Positions 1-6,818 of a stretch of 8,688 nucleotides of DNA are shown here, piece by piece. Within the stretch, counting starts at the first letter, position 1, and every line of letters begins with the position of its first letter. This DNA comes from Gammaproteobacteria bacterium UBA3532. GTDB taxonomy: Bacteria; Pseudomonadota; Gammaproteobacteria; Enterobacterales; UBA3532. Below the pieces are notes generated by a model that saw only the letters and a list, made by a program, of their open reading frames with translations, searched no databases and was not told where the DNA came from. The translations under genes and the position numbers were made by a program. The DNA is taken from NCBI GenBank assembly GCA_002376965.1, contig DFOV01000197.1, positions 6,678 to 15,365 on the forward strand, in the 5' to 3' direction.

Positions 1-498
1 GAAGAAGAGCATGAGCATGAAGAAGAGCTCGACGATCACAGTGGTCACTCCCATCAAGCTCAATATCATGCCAAGCATAATTACGTAGTCCATGGTGTGT
101 GGAAATGGGCTCCTCAGGGAAACGCCAAGAATCAGCAGCTGACCGTTAGTGGCGAATATTTTCTATTGGATGAGTTAGGCGAAGGAGAGCTTAGTAAAGA
201 GCAACATAAGGGTTGGTATTCATCCTTGGTTTATCGTTTTCACCCTCAGTGGGCTGCCGGTGTGAGATACGGAGATTTGTCTGTCACCGCGATAGAAGAG
301 GAGCATGATGGTGAGTGGTTATTTGACGATCAGTCACTGCGTGAAACGGACTTGATGCTATCATGGTCGCCTTCTCATTTCTCGACGTTGAGGTTGCAAT
401 ACACCTGGCAGGACAGTGACGACTTGGACGACGCTGATGATGCCTTAACGCTGCAGTATGTTATGTCGCTAGGAGCTCATAATGCACACTCATTTTAG
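1..498 (+). CDS. Outer-membrane beta-barrel protein, C-terminal part (zinc-locus porin/receptor), 5' truncated
   Basis: The frame is open from the first base, so this is the last 165 residues of a longer protein. The visible part begins with a stretch rich in Glu, Asp and His (His at visible residues 4, 6, 13, 16, 18, 23, 26 and 31), as in metal-binding extracellular loops. Alternating aromatic/polar segments follow, typical of beta-strands (WKWAPQGN, EYFLLDE, WYSSLVYRF, AAGVRYGDL, LRLQYTW, LTLQYVMSL). It ends in Phe, the usual C-terminal signal for barrel assembly in the outer membrane. Its stop lies 17 bases inside the znuA-like gene, so the two are probably co-transcribed. I infer a role in moving zinc, or a zinc complex, across the outer membrane. 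The plug domain that would separate a TonB-dependent receptor from a porin lies outside the window, so that choice stays open. Confidence 0.75.
   Translation, partial: EEEHEHEEELDDHSGHSHQAQYHAKHNYVVHGVWKWAPQGNAKNQQLTVSGEYFLLDELGEGELSKEQHKGWYSSLVYRFHPQWAAGVRYGDLSVTAIEEEHDGEWLFDDQSLRETDLMLSWSPSHFSTLRLQYTWQDSDDLDDADDALTLQYVMSLGAHNAHSF
471..475 (+). promoter_or_regulatory. Ribosome binding site of the znuA-like gene
   Basis: AGGAG sits 6 bases before the ATG at 482, inside the 3' end of the preceding outer-membrane gene. It supports the overlapping ATG as the true start. Confidence 0.7.
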
Positions 499-1381
499 AC
501 AATTCGTTGCTGGTGCTTGTCTGTTGCTAGCTGGGCAGGCAGTAACCGCTAAGTTACAAGTCTTTAGCTGTGAGCCTGAGTGGAAAGCGCTGGCCGAAGA
601 GATCGGTGGCGAACTGGTGGATGCGACTTCGGCCACCACCGCTTTTCAAGACCCGCATTTTATCGAGGCGCGCCCTTCACTTATTGTCAAGGCCAGGCGG
701 GCCGATCTGGTTTTTTGTACCGGAGCAGAGCTAGAAGCTGGTTGGTTGCCTTTGTTATTGCGTCGTTCGGGAAATGCCAGCATTCAGCCGGGGGGCGTTG
801 GCTATTTTATGGCTGCCGAGCAGGTTTCCACCATAGAGAAACCTGAAGAGCTGAGCCGCTCGCTAGGCGATGTGCATGCTGCAGGTAATCCGCATGTGCA
901 TCTGGACCCTAACCGCCTGCTAACGATTGCAAAAACGCTCAGTGAGCGCTTGGCTGTACTTCAGCCAAATAACGCGAAACAATTCCAACAAGGCTATATC
1001 CAGTTTGAACAGCGTTGGCTGAAGGCGATGGCTGAGTGGGAGCAACGAGCTAAAGCGCTAAACGGAAAAGCCGCAATCGTTCACCATAAGAGTTTCAGCT
1101 ACTTACTTAAGTGGTTGCAGGTAGAGGCTGTGGCTGATCTTGAACCCAAGCCAGGCTTACCCCCCACAACCGCTCATTTGGCAGAATTGGTAGCTTTGAC
1201 TAAAACAACACCGCCCCATTTTATTTTGGTGGCTAACTATCACGATAGCAAAGGCGCTGAGTGGTTAGCTGATAAAACGGGCATTGATATGATCAAGCTG
1301 CCATATACGGTCGGAGGTTCTGAAAAGGCCATGGATCTTTTTACCTTGTTTGATGCGATCCTTAGCGAGCTGGGAGTTTAG
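482..1381 (+). CDS. znuA: Periplasmic zinc-binding protein of an ABC transporter (ZnuA-like)
   Basis: A 299-residue cluster A-I metal-binding protein that would catch Zn(II) in the periplasm and hand it to the ABC permease. Residues 1-23 form a signal peptide (short polar start, hydrophobic core around 8-19, cleavage expected after Val-Thr-Ala). Family metal-ligand positions are visible: His59 in the DPHF..RPS motif, His138/His140 in NPHVHLDP, and His201/His202 in VHHKSF. The usual PGLPPTTAHLAEL-type motif lies near 224-236. The fourth-ligand region reads ANYHDSK (251-257), with His254. The long His/Asp-rich loop of many ZnuA proteins is absent; the upstream outer-membrane protein has such a stretch instead. 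The start overlaps the outer-membrane gene by 17 bases and the stop is 2 bases from the permease start, so this is an operon. Zinc rather than manganese is inferred from the Zur gene and the short linker; the family assignment is firm. Confidence 0.9.
   Translation: MHTHFRQFVAGACLLLAGQAVTAKLQVFSCEPEWKALAEEIGGELVDATSATTAFQDPHFIEARPSLIVKARRADLVFCTGAELEAGWLPLLLRRSGNASIQPGGVGYFMAAEQVSTIEKPEELSRSLGDVHAAGNPHVHLDPNRLLTIAKTLSERLAVLQPNNAKQFQQGYIQFEQRWLKAMAEWEQRAKALNGKAAIVHHKSFSYLLKWLQVEAVADLEPKPGLPPTTAHLAELVALTKTTPPHFILVANYHDSKGAEWLADKTGIDMIKLPYTVGGSEKAMDLFTLFDAILSELGV
1372..1376 (+). promoter_or_regulatory. Ribosome binding site of the znuB-like gene
   Basis: GGGAG lies 7 bases before the GTG at 1384, within the last codons of the znuA-like gene. 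It supports GTG as the start and suggests translational coupling. Confidence 0.6.
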
Positions 1382-1383
1382 CT

Positions 1384-2148
1384 GTGGTCGAAGTTATATG
1401 GCTCCAGTTCGATATCATTTTCCCTGCATTCGTGGCAGGTATGCTGGTGCTGTTAACCCATGTACCCATGGGGCAGGAAGTGTTGCGGCGGGGTATCATA
1501 TTTCTTGATTTGGCAATTGCTCAAGTCGCAGCACTGGGTGTGGTTGTGGCTTCTGCAATTGGTGTTCACAGCAGTTGGCTCCAGCAAGTTTTAGCGATGT
1601 TAACGGCAATTGGCGGAGCATTGATGTTGGCACAATTGCGACGTTTTGATGCCAAAATACAAGAAGCGATCATCGGAATCCTGTTTGTTTTGGCTGCAAC
1701 TGGCAGCATATTATTACTCGCAAAAGATCCGCATGGTGGAGAGCGTCTAACCGATATGTTGGTAGGGCAAATTCTGTGGCTACAATGGCAAGACCTGATA
1801 CTGGCATCCCTGGTATATGTCGTTGTCATGGCGGTTTGGCATTGGGGACGCAAACGCAGCGACATTCTGTTTTATCCGATTTTCGCTATTACCATTACCT
1901 TGTCAACGCAATTGGTCGGGGTTTATCTGGTATTTTGCTGCTTGATCATTCCTGCATTAGCAACCTTGAATAGTTCCAATGCAATTTCCAAAGCCTATGG
2001 CATTGGTGCGCTGGGGTTTGCTCTTGGGCTGAGTGTTTCTGTATGGTGGGATCTGCCTTCTGGCGCGGCGGTGGTTTGGGCGTTAAGTGCAACTGCTTTA
2101 GCCTATTCTTTTTTGGTGCGCGCGCTGACAAGTGGTAAAGTAACATAG
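1384..2148 (+). CDS. znuB: Zinc ABC transporter membrane permease (ZnuB-like)
   Basis: A 254-residue, very hydrophobic protein of the ABC-3 (ZnuB/MntB) permease family, with about eight membrane segments. It would form the inner-membrane channel for zinc delivered by the periplasmic protein encoded just upstream. Family landmarks are VLRRGIIFLDLAIAQ (33-47), the EAIIGILF segment (94-101) with the AKDPHGGE turn (113-120), the LVFCCLIIPALA helix (182-193) and the DLPSGAAVV turn near the C-terminus (223-231). Translation starts at GTG, 2 bases after the preceding stop, with GGGAG upstream. A working transporter also needs an ATPase (ZnuC). None is encoded between these genes or next to them in the window, so it must lie upstream of position 1 or elsewhere. 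Confidence 0.9.
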   Translation: MVEVIWLQFDIIFPAFVAGMLVLLTHVPMGQEVLRRGIIFLDLAIAQVAALGVVVASAIGVHSSWLQQVLAMLTAIGGALMLAQLRRFDAKIQEAIIGILFVLAATGSILLLAKDPHGGERLTDMLVGQILWLQWQDLILASLVYVVVMAVWHWGRKRSDILFYPIFAITITLSTQLVGVYLVFCCLIIPALATLNSSNAISKAYGIGALGFALGLSVSVWWDLPSGAAVVWALSATALAYSFLVRALTSGKVT

Positions 2149-2174
2149 TTTCTATTGCACACGAGCACCACTTG

Positions 2175-2624
2175 ATGAATGACATCGTAAAAACACTGGC
2201 GCATGCCGAACAAAGCTGCCAAAGTCATGGTGCCAGGCTCACCGATAAACGCAAAGCTGTGCTTTCGGGATTATTAACGTCTGGCAAAGCGCTGTCGGCT
2301 TATGAGCTGGTTGATTATTGTCGAGACGAACTGGATACCAGTATTCCTGCCATGTCGGTCTACCGCATTCTGGCATTTTTAGAGCAGGAAAACCTTGTTC
2401 ACAAGCTGCATGTGACCAATAAATATGTTGCTTGCTCGCATATCAGTTGTGAGCATGCTCATGAAATACCTCAGTTTTTGATCTGTGAGAGCTGTGGCAA
2501 TGTTAAAGAAATTGGCATTAAAAAATCGCTAATTGACACGCTCAAAGACAATGTTGAGCAAGCGGGATATCACCTAAAAAGCCCTCAGCTTGAGTTACAT
2601 TGCCTTTGTCAGAATTGTGTATAG
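2175..2624 (+). CDS. zur: Zinc uptake regulator, Fur family (Zur)
   Basis: A 149-residue Fur-family repressor. The N-terminal winged helix includes RLTDKRKAVLSGLL and the recognition-helix region SIPAMSVYRILAFLEQ (about 56-71). The C-terminal dimerisation domain has two CxxC pairs, Cys104/Cys107 (CESCG) and Cys145/Cys148 (CQNC), matching the structural zinc site of Zur and Fur. A Cys/His-rich stretch, CSHISCEHAHE (87-97), fits the regulatory zinc site. With zinc bound, Zur proteins repress zinc-uptake genes, and the position at the end of a znu operon favours Zur over iron-sensing Fur. I chose the ATG at 2175 over the adjacent TTG at 2172; the ribosome binding site is weak in either case. The 26-base gap after the permease gene has no obvious promoter, so the gene is probably part of the operon. 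It converges with the GGDEF gene 26 bases downstream, with no clear terminator between. Confidence 0.88.
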   Translation: MNDIVKTLAHAEQSCQSHGARLTDKRKAVLSGLLTSGKALSAYELVDYCRDELDTSIPAMSVYRILAFLEQENLVHKLHVTNKYVACSHISCEHAHEIPQFLICESCGNVKEIGIKKSLIDTLKDNVEQAGYHLKSPQLELHCLCQNCV

Positions 2625-2650
2625 CTTTTATCGGTAAGGTATATTAGCGC

Positions 2651-3613
2651 TTATTCGGGTTCTTTTAACTCACTAAAAAAAGTTAAGCCGTCTTTACCAT
2701 GATGTTTAGAGTGATACATCGCTTTGTCAGCGCGCTGCAATAGCAGGTGGGGTGTGAGCCCTGCCTCCCATTCAGCAACGCCAATGCTCAATGTTATATC
2801 AAGTGTTGGGAGGCTGCTGTCAGGTAGCGTTACCGGAACACGCAACTTTTCAATCTTGGAGTCTAGCGCGTTTTGTAGTTCTTCGGTTGTTGTATAGTGG
2901 TTATATATCAGTACAAACTCATCCCCACCTAGTCGGCCACACATGTCCGCTTTGCGTAATGACTGCTTCAGCCTGTTGCTTATCTCCTGCAATAAATCGT
3001 CCCCTGCGTGATGACCTAGTTGATCATTCACTTGCTTGAAGTTATCCAGATCAATCATCGCCACAGCCAGTGGGCTTGGATTGCGTTCGGCATTGGCAAT
3101 TAAAACATCCAGCCTTTCAAATATGGCTTTGCGGTTGGGTAAACCGGTTAATGCATCGGTTACGGCCTGCAGGCGAATTTTCTCAAGTAACTTGTGGCGC
3201 TCGATTGCATAACGAATGGAACGAGACAGCATGGCGCTGTTGGCCTCTGCCTTGGGAATGTAGTCCTCAGCGCCTAAGGTGATGGCATGGTGTCCCAATG
3301 CTTCATTGTTGACACCTGTAAAAACCACAAATGGCGGCTTCTCTGGGATTTGTGAAAGGGCTTTGATCGTGTCTGTGCCGCGGGTATCTGCCAAGCCCAG
3401 GTCGAGCAGTATCAAATCAATTTGATGTTGGCGCAGAGTAACAAGTGAATCACTAATGCTAGACACATTATAGATGCTGTAACTCTGTAGGGAATCATCC
3501 TCCAGCATTTTAGATACCAGGTAAACATCGTCTGGATCATCCTCGATTAACAGTATTTTTAAGCTATTGTCTCCACGGTGTTGTTCTTCTGATTCATTCT
3601 TCGCAACAGACAT
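2651..3613 (-). CDS. Receiver-GGDEF response regulator, diguanylate cyclase
   Basis: A 320-residue two-domain protein. The receiver domain (about 17-138) has the acidic pair Glu24/Asp25-Asp26, the predicted phospho-acceptor Asp71 (LILLDLGL), Thr99 and Lys121, a complete set for phosphorylation. A short helical linker leads to a GGDEF domain (about 150-313) with DALTGLPNR, the DLDNFKQVND nucleotide-site motif (188-197) and an intact GGDEF signature at 229-233. The inhibitory site RKAD (220-223) sits the standard five residues before the signature. The protein should make cyclic-di-GMP from two GTP and be subject to product inhibition. It has no membrane segment, so it acts in the cytoplasm. 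It is the last gene of a kinase/receiver/GGDEF set, starting 10 bases after the stand-alone receiver gene. Phosphorylation by the adjacent kinase is inferred from this arrangement. Confidence 0.95.
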   Translation of the reverse strand: MSVAKNESEEQHRGDNSLKILLIEDDPDDVYLVSKMLEDDSLQSYSIYNVSSISDSLVTLRQHQIDLILLDLGLADTRGTDTIKALSQIPEKPPFVVFTGVNNEALGHHAITLGAEDYIPKAEANSAMLSRSIRYAIERHKLLEKIRLQAVTDALTGLPNRKAIFERLDVLIANAERNPSPLAVAMIDLDNFKQVNDQLGHHAGDDLLQEISNRLKQSLRKADMCGRLGGDEFVLIYNHYTTTEELQNALDSKIEKLRVPVTLPDSSLPTLDITLSIGVAEWEAGLTPHLLLQRADKAMYHSKHHGKDGLTFFSELKEPE

Positions 3614-3623
3614 AATACGTAAC

Positions 3624-4091
3624 CTATGATAATCGTACCGTGTTGAACCAGTAATTACACAGGTTCCTAAACACCGTTACTGTTTCATCAAAGCCGCTGG
3701 GCTTGATAATGACGGAGTTGGCTCCTTCAGCATACGCCTTACGTATTTCTGTGTTAGAGCGAGTGGTTGTATATAGTATAGTCGGTATATTGGCGTACCC
3801 GGGCGATTGTTTGAGCATTTGCAGTACTTGAAAGCCATCAAGCTTCGGCATGTTGATATCAAGTACGATAACAGTATTTTTCAGCTGAGCGTTAGAAGCA
3901 AGCGCATACTGTGATACTTGAGGTTGGTTTGCTACCTGATCGTTAAGATGGTGCAATAACTCTTCTCCGTCATCAAAAAAGAGCATGTGGGGATGGTGTG
4001 GCAGCTCTTCTATTGCGCAACGAACCAGGTATTGCTCGTCCTTGTCATCGTCGACAAAAATCAGTTGAGATGTACTAGTTGGCTCCGTCAT
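3624..4091 (-). CDS. Stand-alone response regulator receiver, Rcp1 type
   Basis: A 155-residue single-domain receiver with no output domain. It has the acidic cluster Asp14-Asp15-Asp16, phospho-acceptor Asp78 in VLDINMPKLDG, Thr108-Thr109 (LYTTT) and Lys130-Pro131. The long insertion before the third strand, the IRKAYAEGAN motif and the FDETV...WF tail fit the Rcp1 family. Those proteins pair with phytochrome-type kinases, and the neighbouring kinase has that type of core. I chose the ATG at 4091 because AAAGGAG lies 7 bases upstream; a GTG at 4133 would add 14 residues inside the kinase gene without a comparable site. The start overlaps the kinase gene by 17 bases, so the two are co-transcribed. 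It may act as a phosphate shuttle or sink, or bind a partner protein; the output is unknown. Confidence 0.93.
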   Translation of the reverse strand: MTEPTSTSQLIFVDDDKDEQYLVRCAIEELPHHPHMLFFDDGEELLHHLNDQVANQPQVSQYALASNAQLKNTVIVLDINMPKLDGFQVLQMLKQSPGYANIPTILYTTTRSNTEIRKAYAEGANSVIIKPSGFDETVTVFRNLCNYWFNTVRLS

Positions 4092-6765
4092 TTTGGCGCT
4101 CCTTTGGAAAACGTAAGGTAAATGTCGTACCACTATTCGGTTCGCTTGATACGGTTATTTCACCGCCGTGGGCTTTCATAATTTGTCGGCACAGAGCGAG
4201 TCCCATTCCAGAACCCTTCGTTTCTTTACCGGCTAACCGGCGAAAAGGTTCAAAAACTTGTTCAGAAAACTCGTTTTCGAAGCCAATGCCATTGTCGCTA
4301 TAGTGGATGACTATTCTCCTGGAGTAGCAATGTGCTCTAACTGTGATATGAGGTGGATGCTTATGATCACGATATTTGATGCTATTGCTGATCAGGTTTT
4401 GAAACAGGTGCAGCAGATTCAATCTATCCGCAAACAACGACACGTCCTTTTCTAGAGTAATTTGAGCCGTGTTTTCCTGCAGTAACTGGCTTAAGCTGTC
4501 TTTGGCTTCGCCGATTATCTGGCTGAGTAGAACAGGCTCTTTTTGTAGAGACTTATCTGAAATACGTGATAATTCGAGTAAGCTCTCGATCATTTCGCGC
4601 ATCCGCGATGATGCATCTATCATCCGACCTAGCTCAAAAGCCGCCTGTTCGCTCAAATTCTGTTCCGATAAGGTACGTTGCAGTCGATCAGCAAAGGAAG
4701 TGATTTTACGTAATGGTTCCTGCAGATCGTGGGATGCTGAATAGGCAAAGCGTTCCAAGGCAGCATTGGATTCTGCCAGGGCAATTTGCGTAGCTTTGCG
4801 TGAGCTGATGTCTTCGATAATCGCAATAAAATATAGCGGCTTGTCTTGAGCATCTCGCACAACGGAGCCCGTCACATTGGCCCAGATTATTTCGCCATCA
4901 GCTCCCATATAACGCTTCTCAAAGTTGCATTGCTTTATTTCGCCAGATATTAGCTGTTGAACCACCCGTTCATCGTGCTCGATATCGTCTGGGTAGGTTA
5001 GCTCCTGAAACCGCTTGTTTAACAGTTTTTCTCGTGAATAGCCAAGAATAGTGCATAGTCGATCATTGACCTTAAGCCATGACCCATCCAGGGCAACATG
5101 AGCAATGCCTGCTGCGGCTTGATCAAACGTCGTCTGGTAGTCACGAGCAAGAGAGCGTATTTCTTCTTCCCGTTCCTTGATATAGGTGATATCAAAAAAG
5201 GTGCCTAACATTAGCTCCGGTTTATCGTCTTCGGTTCGACTGTAGAGCGAGTCTTTAGAATAGCACCAGATCCAGTGGCCATCTTTATGTTTGAAACGAT
5301 ATTCCAATGCGTGTTGGGTGTTGTGGCTTGCGCTTTTGACAGCCTCAATATGGGCATTAAGTGCATCAAGGTCATCGGGATGGAATAGTGATGTAAAATC
5401 GCCGCGCTCGACGAGCTCTTCGATATCCTCATGACTGTATCCGGTAATATGGGTGTAGGCTGGATTGATATAAACATTCACATTTGCCTGCAAATGATAT
5501 AGATATATACCGCACAGCGACTTTTCTAAAATGGCTGTTAGAAAGGCCGTTTTATCCACCAACTGCTTTTCCATTTGTTTGTATTTATGGATATTTTCTA
5601 GCGTTCCGGACACCAGGAGCGGCTCGTTCTCATCCCCGCTAAGGGTATCTCCAACAATATGAAACCACTCATAGTCACCACAAGCGGCAAGACCTCGGTA
5701 AGTCAGGTCGAATGGCTCTTTGTCATTCAGATGGCGACACAAGCTGTCTAGAGCTAGTTCCAGATCGTCTGGGTGTACATGTTGGATCCAGGTGAAAAAC
5801 GCGGGAGCTTCGTTCGGCTCAGCGTTGATCATTCGCAGCATACGATCGCTATACCAGGTTTCGTTGCCCGAAATGCTCCACTGCCAGATACCTTCTTTGG
5901 TCGCTTCAATGGCTCGCTGAATGCGCTTGGAGCTTTCGACCAATGCATCGCGCTTGAAGTTTACATCGGTCACATCAAAGATAGAGGCAAAGGCATATTG
6001 CCCGCGGGCGTCACTAAAGCTGGATAGGTTGATCTCGATATAGACGGTGCTACCGTCTTTCTTTCGCCCCTTTACCGTTCTGCCTGCTGCCATGGCATGA
6101 TGCTGCTCAGGGTTGGAAAAGTAGCGGTGAACGAAATGCTGGTGTTGAGAATGATGGCCATTGCTAAGAAGCTCGGATAGCGGGCGGCCTTGTAATTCGC
6201 CTTGCTCGAAGCCAAATATGCTCTCTACTTGTCGATTGGCCATGCAGATTGACTGACTACGGTCAATCACCAGTAAACCCGCCGGAACAAGATCAAGGGT
6301 GAAGCGGTAAAATGATTCGGTTTCAACTAGCTTTTCGGCATGATGTCTAGCTGCTCGCTCTTTTTTTATGGCTGTCAATGCGTCATTAAATTCCTTTTCG
6401 CTAGGTAGACTTAATAAACGAGATAGATTGGCAAACAAGATAGATGCTGCACCGACGGATACGATAGCCGTAAAGGCCTTTATCAAAGCTGCTGCTCCAT
6501 AGCTTCCAAACCACAGCGTGTGAATTGCGGAAAGATGAGTAAAGCCGCATGATAAGATAAACAGGCTGAACCAGGTTAAGGTAGCGCGTTGATTCAATAG
6601 CGGCTTTTTTCGAGCAACTATGAATAGAGCGATGGGAATAGAAAAATACGCCAATGCTATGATCAAATCCGAGACGACTTGAAGCCATAAAATGTAAGGT
6701 TCCCATGAAAAGCAGTAGCCATGTGGCATATAATCGCTGCGAAGTAGTGGGTGCGTTGCGCTCAT
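4075..6765 (-). CDS. Membrane histidine kinase with an ethylene-receptor-like sensor domain and four PAS domains
   Basis: An 896-residue sensor kinase, counted from the ATG at 6765 (a TTG at 6771 would add two residues). Residues about 13-112 hold three membrane helices that match the ethylene-binding domain of plant ETR1: SDLIIALAYFSIP at 32-44 and CGFTH at 73-77. Asp33, Tyr40, Ile43, Pro44, Ile70, Cys73 and His77 fall at the spacing of ETR1 Asp25, Tyr32, Ile35, Pro36, Ile62, Cys65 and His69; Cys65 and His69 are the Cu(I) ligands in ETR1. A short coiled linker (about 120-150) is followed by four PAS/PAC units near 150-270, 283-393, 405-533 and 539-658. The HisKA domain has phospho-acceptor His679 in SASHDLQEPLRK. 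The HATPase has N-box QNLISNSIKY (789-798), DNGIG (824-828), an EPFRRL F-box and GSGMGLAL (851-858). All catalytic parts look intact. There is no attached receiver; the next gene, overlapping by 17 bases, supplies one. Kinase function is near certain; ethylene as ligand is inference. Confidence 0.95.
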   Translation of the reverse strand: MSATHPLLRSDYMPHGYCFSWEPYILWLQVVSDLIIALAYFSIPIALFIVARKKPLLNQRATLTWFSLFILSCGFTHLSAIHTLWFGSYGAAALIKAFTAIVSVGAASILFANLSRLLSLPSEKEFNDALTAIKKERAARHHAEKLVETESFYRFTLDLVPAGLLVIDRSQSICMANRQVESIFGFEQGELQGRPLSELLSNGHHSQHQHFVHRYFSNPEQHHAMAAGRTVKGRKKDGSTVYIEINLSSFSDARGQYAFASIFDVTDVNFKRDALVESSKRIQRAIEATKEGIWQWSISGNETWYSDRMLRMINAEPNEAPAFFTWIQHVHPDDLELALDSLCRHLNDKEPFDLTYRGLAACGDYEWFHIVGDTLSGDENEPLLVSGTLENIHKYKQMEKQLVDKTAFLTAILEKSLCGIYLYHLQANVNVYINPAYTHITGYSHEDIEELVERGDFTSLFHPDDLDALNAHIEAVKSASHNTQHALEYRFKHKDGHWIWCYSKDSLYSRTEDDKPELMLGTFFDITYIKEREEEIRSLARDYQTTFDQAAAGIAHVALDGSWLKVNDRLCTILGYSREKLLNKRFQELTYPDDIEHDERVVQQLISGEIKQCNFEKRYMGADGEIIWANVTGSVVRDAQDKPLYFIAIIEDISSRKATQIALAESNAALERFAYSASHDLQEPLRKITSFADRLQRTLSEQNLSEQAAFELGRMIDASSRMREMIESLLELSRISDKSLQKEPVLLSQIIGEAKDSLSQLLQENTAQITLEKDVSLFADRLNLLHLFQNLISNSIKYRDHKHPPHITVRAHCYSRRIVIHYSDNGIGFENEFSEQVFEPFRRLAGKETKGSGMGLALCRQIMKAHGGEITVSSEPNSGTTFTLRFPKERQNDGAN
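4099..4105 (-). promoter_or_regulatory. Ribosome binding site of the Rcp1-type receiver gene
   Basis: On the minus strand this reads AAAGGAG, 7 bases before the ATG at 4091. It lies inside the 3' end of the kinase gene and decides the start in favour of the shorter 155-residue protein. Confidence 0.75.
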
Positions 6766-6818
6766 AATCAATCCATGTAAAGTGACTGATTTAAACTATA
6801 GAACAATTCGGAGCATGC
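6766..6818. promoter_or_regulatory. Divergent promoter region between the kinase operon and lhgO
   Basis: These 53 bases separate two divergent starts, so promoters for both must lie here or in the gene ends. An A/T-rich core around 6790-6802 contains ACTATAGA. It reads TATAGA on the plus strand and TATAGT on the minus strand. For the kinase operon, TATAGT has a poor -35 match (TTTCAC) 18 bases upstream, inside lhgO. No convincing -35 was found for lhgO. The region is implied by layout; the exact elements are uncertain. Confidence 0.35.
6810..6813 (+). promoter_or_regulatory. Ribosome binding site of lhgO
   Basis: GGAG lies 5 bases before the GTG at 6819 and supports that start. The ATG at 6815 is out of frame with the protein. 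Confidence 0.55.

Noticed and set aside
580..846. Open frame of 88 codons inside znuA.
   Set aside because: It lies in another frame of a well-supported gene, has no ribosome binding site and resembles no known protein. The same applies to the other frames opposite or inside the kinase, GGDEF, permease and lhgO genes.
2140..2160. Imperfect inverted repeat GTAACATAG-TTT-CTATTGCAC before zur, a possible Zur operator.
   Set aside because: Only 6 of 9 positions pair, the sequence does not match the known Zur-box core, and it overlaps the znuB stop codon. Too weak to call.
2665..2686. TTAACT...AGTTAA hairpin near the convergent gene ends, a possible terminator.
   Set aside because: The stem is only 6 A/T-rich pairs with a 10-base loop and it lies inside the GGDEF coding region. 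It is not a credible intrinsic terminator.
4075..4091. Two gene overlaps in the window (482-498 and 4075-4091) are both exactly 17 bases.
   Set aside because: The overlap sequences differ and the two are unrelated operons; equal length looks like chance.
4092..4133. Longer version of the Rcp1-type receiver starting at GTG 4133.
   Set aside because: The extra 14 residues do not belong to the receiver fold, and a strong ribosome binding site points to the ATG at 4091.
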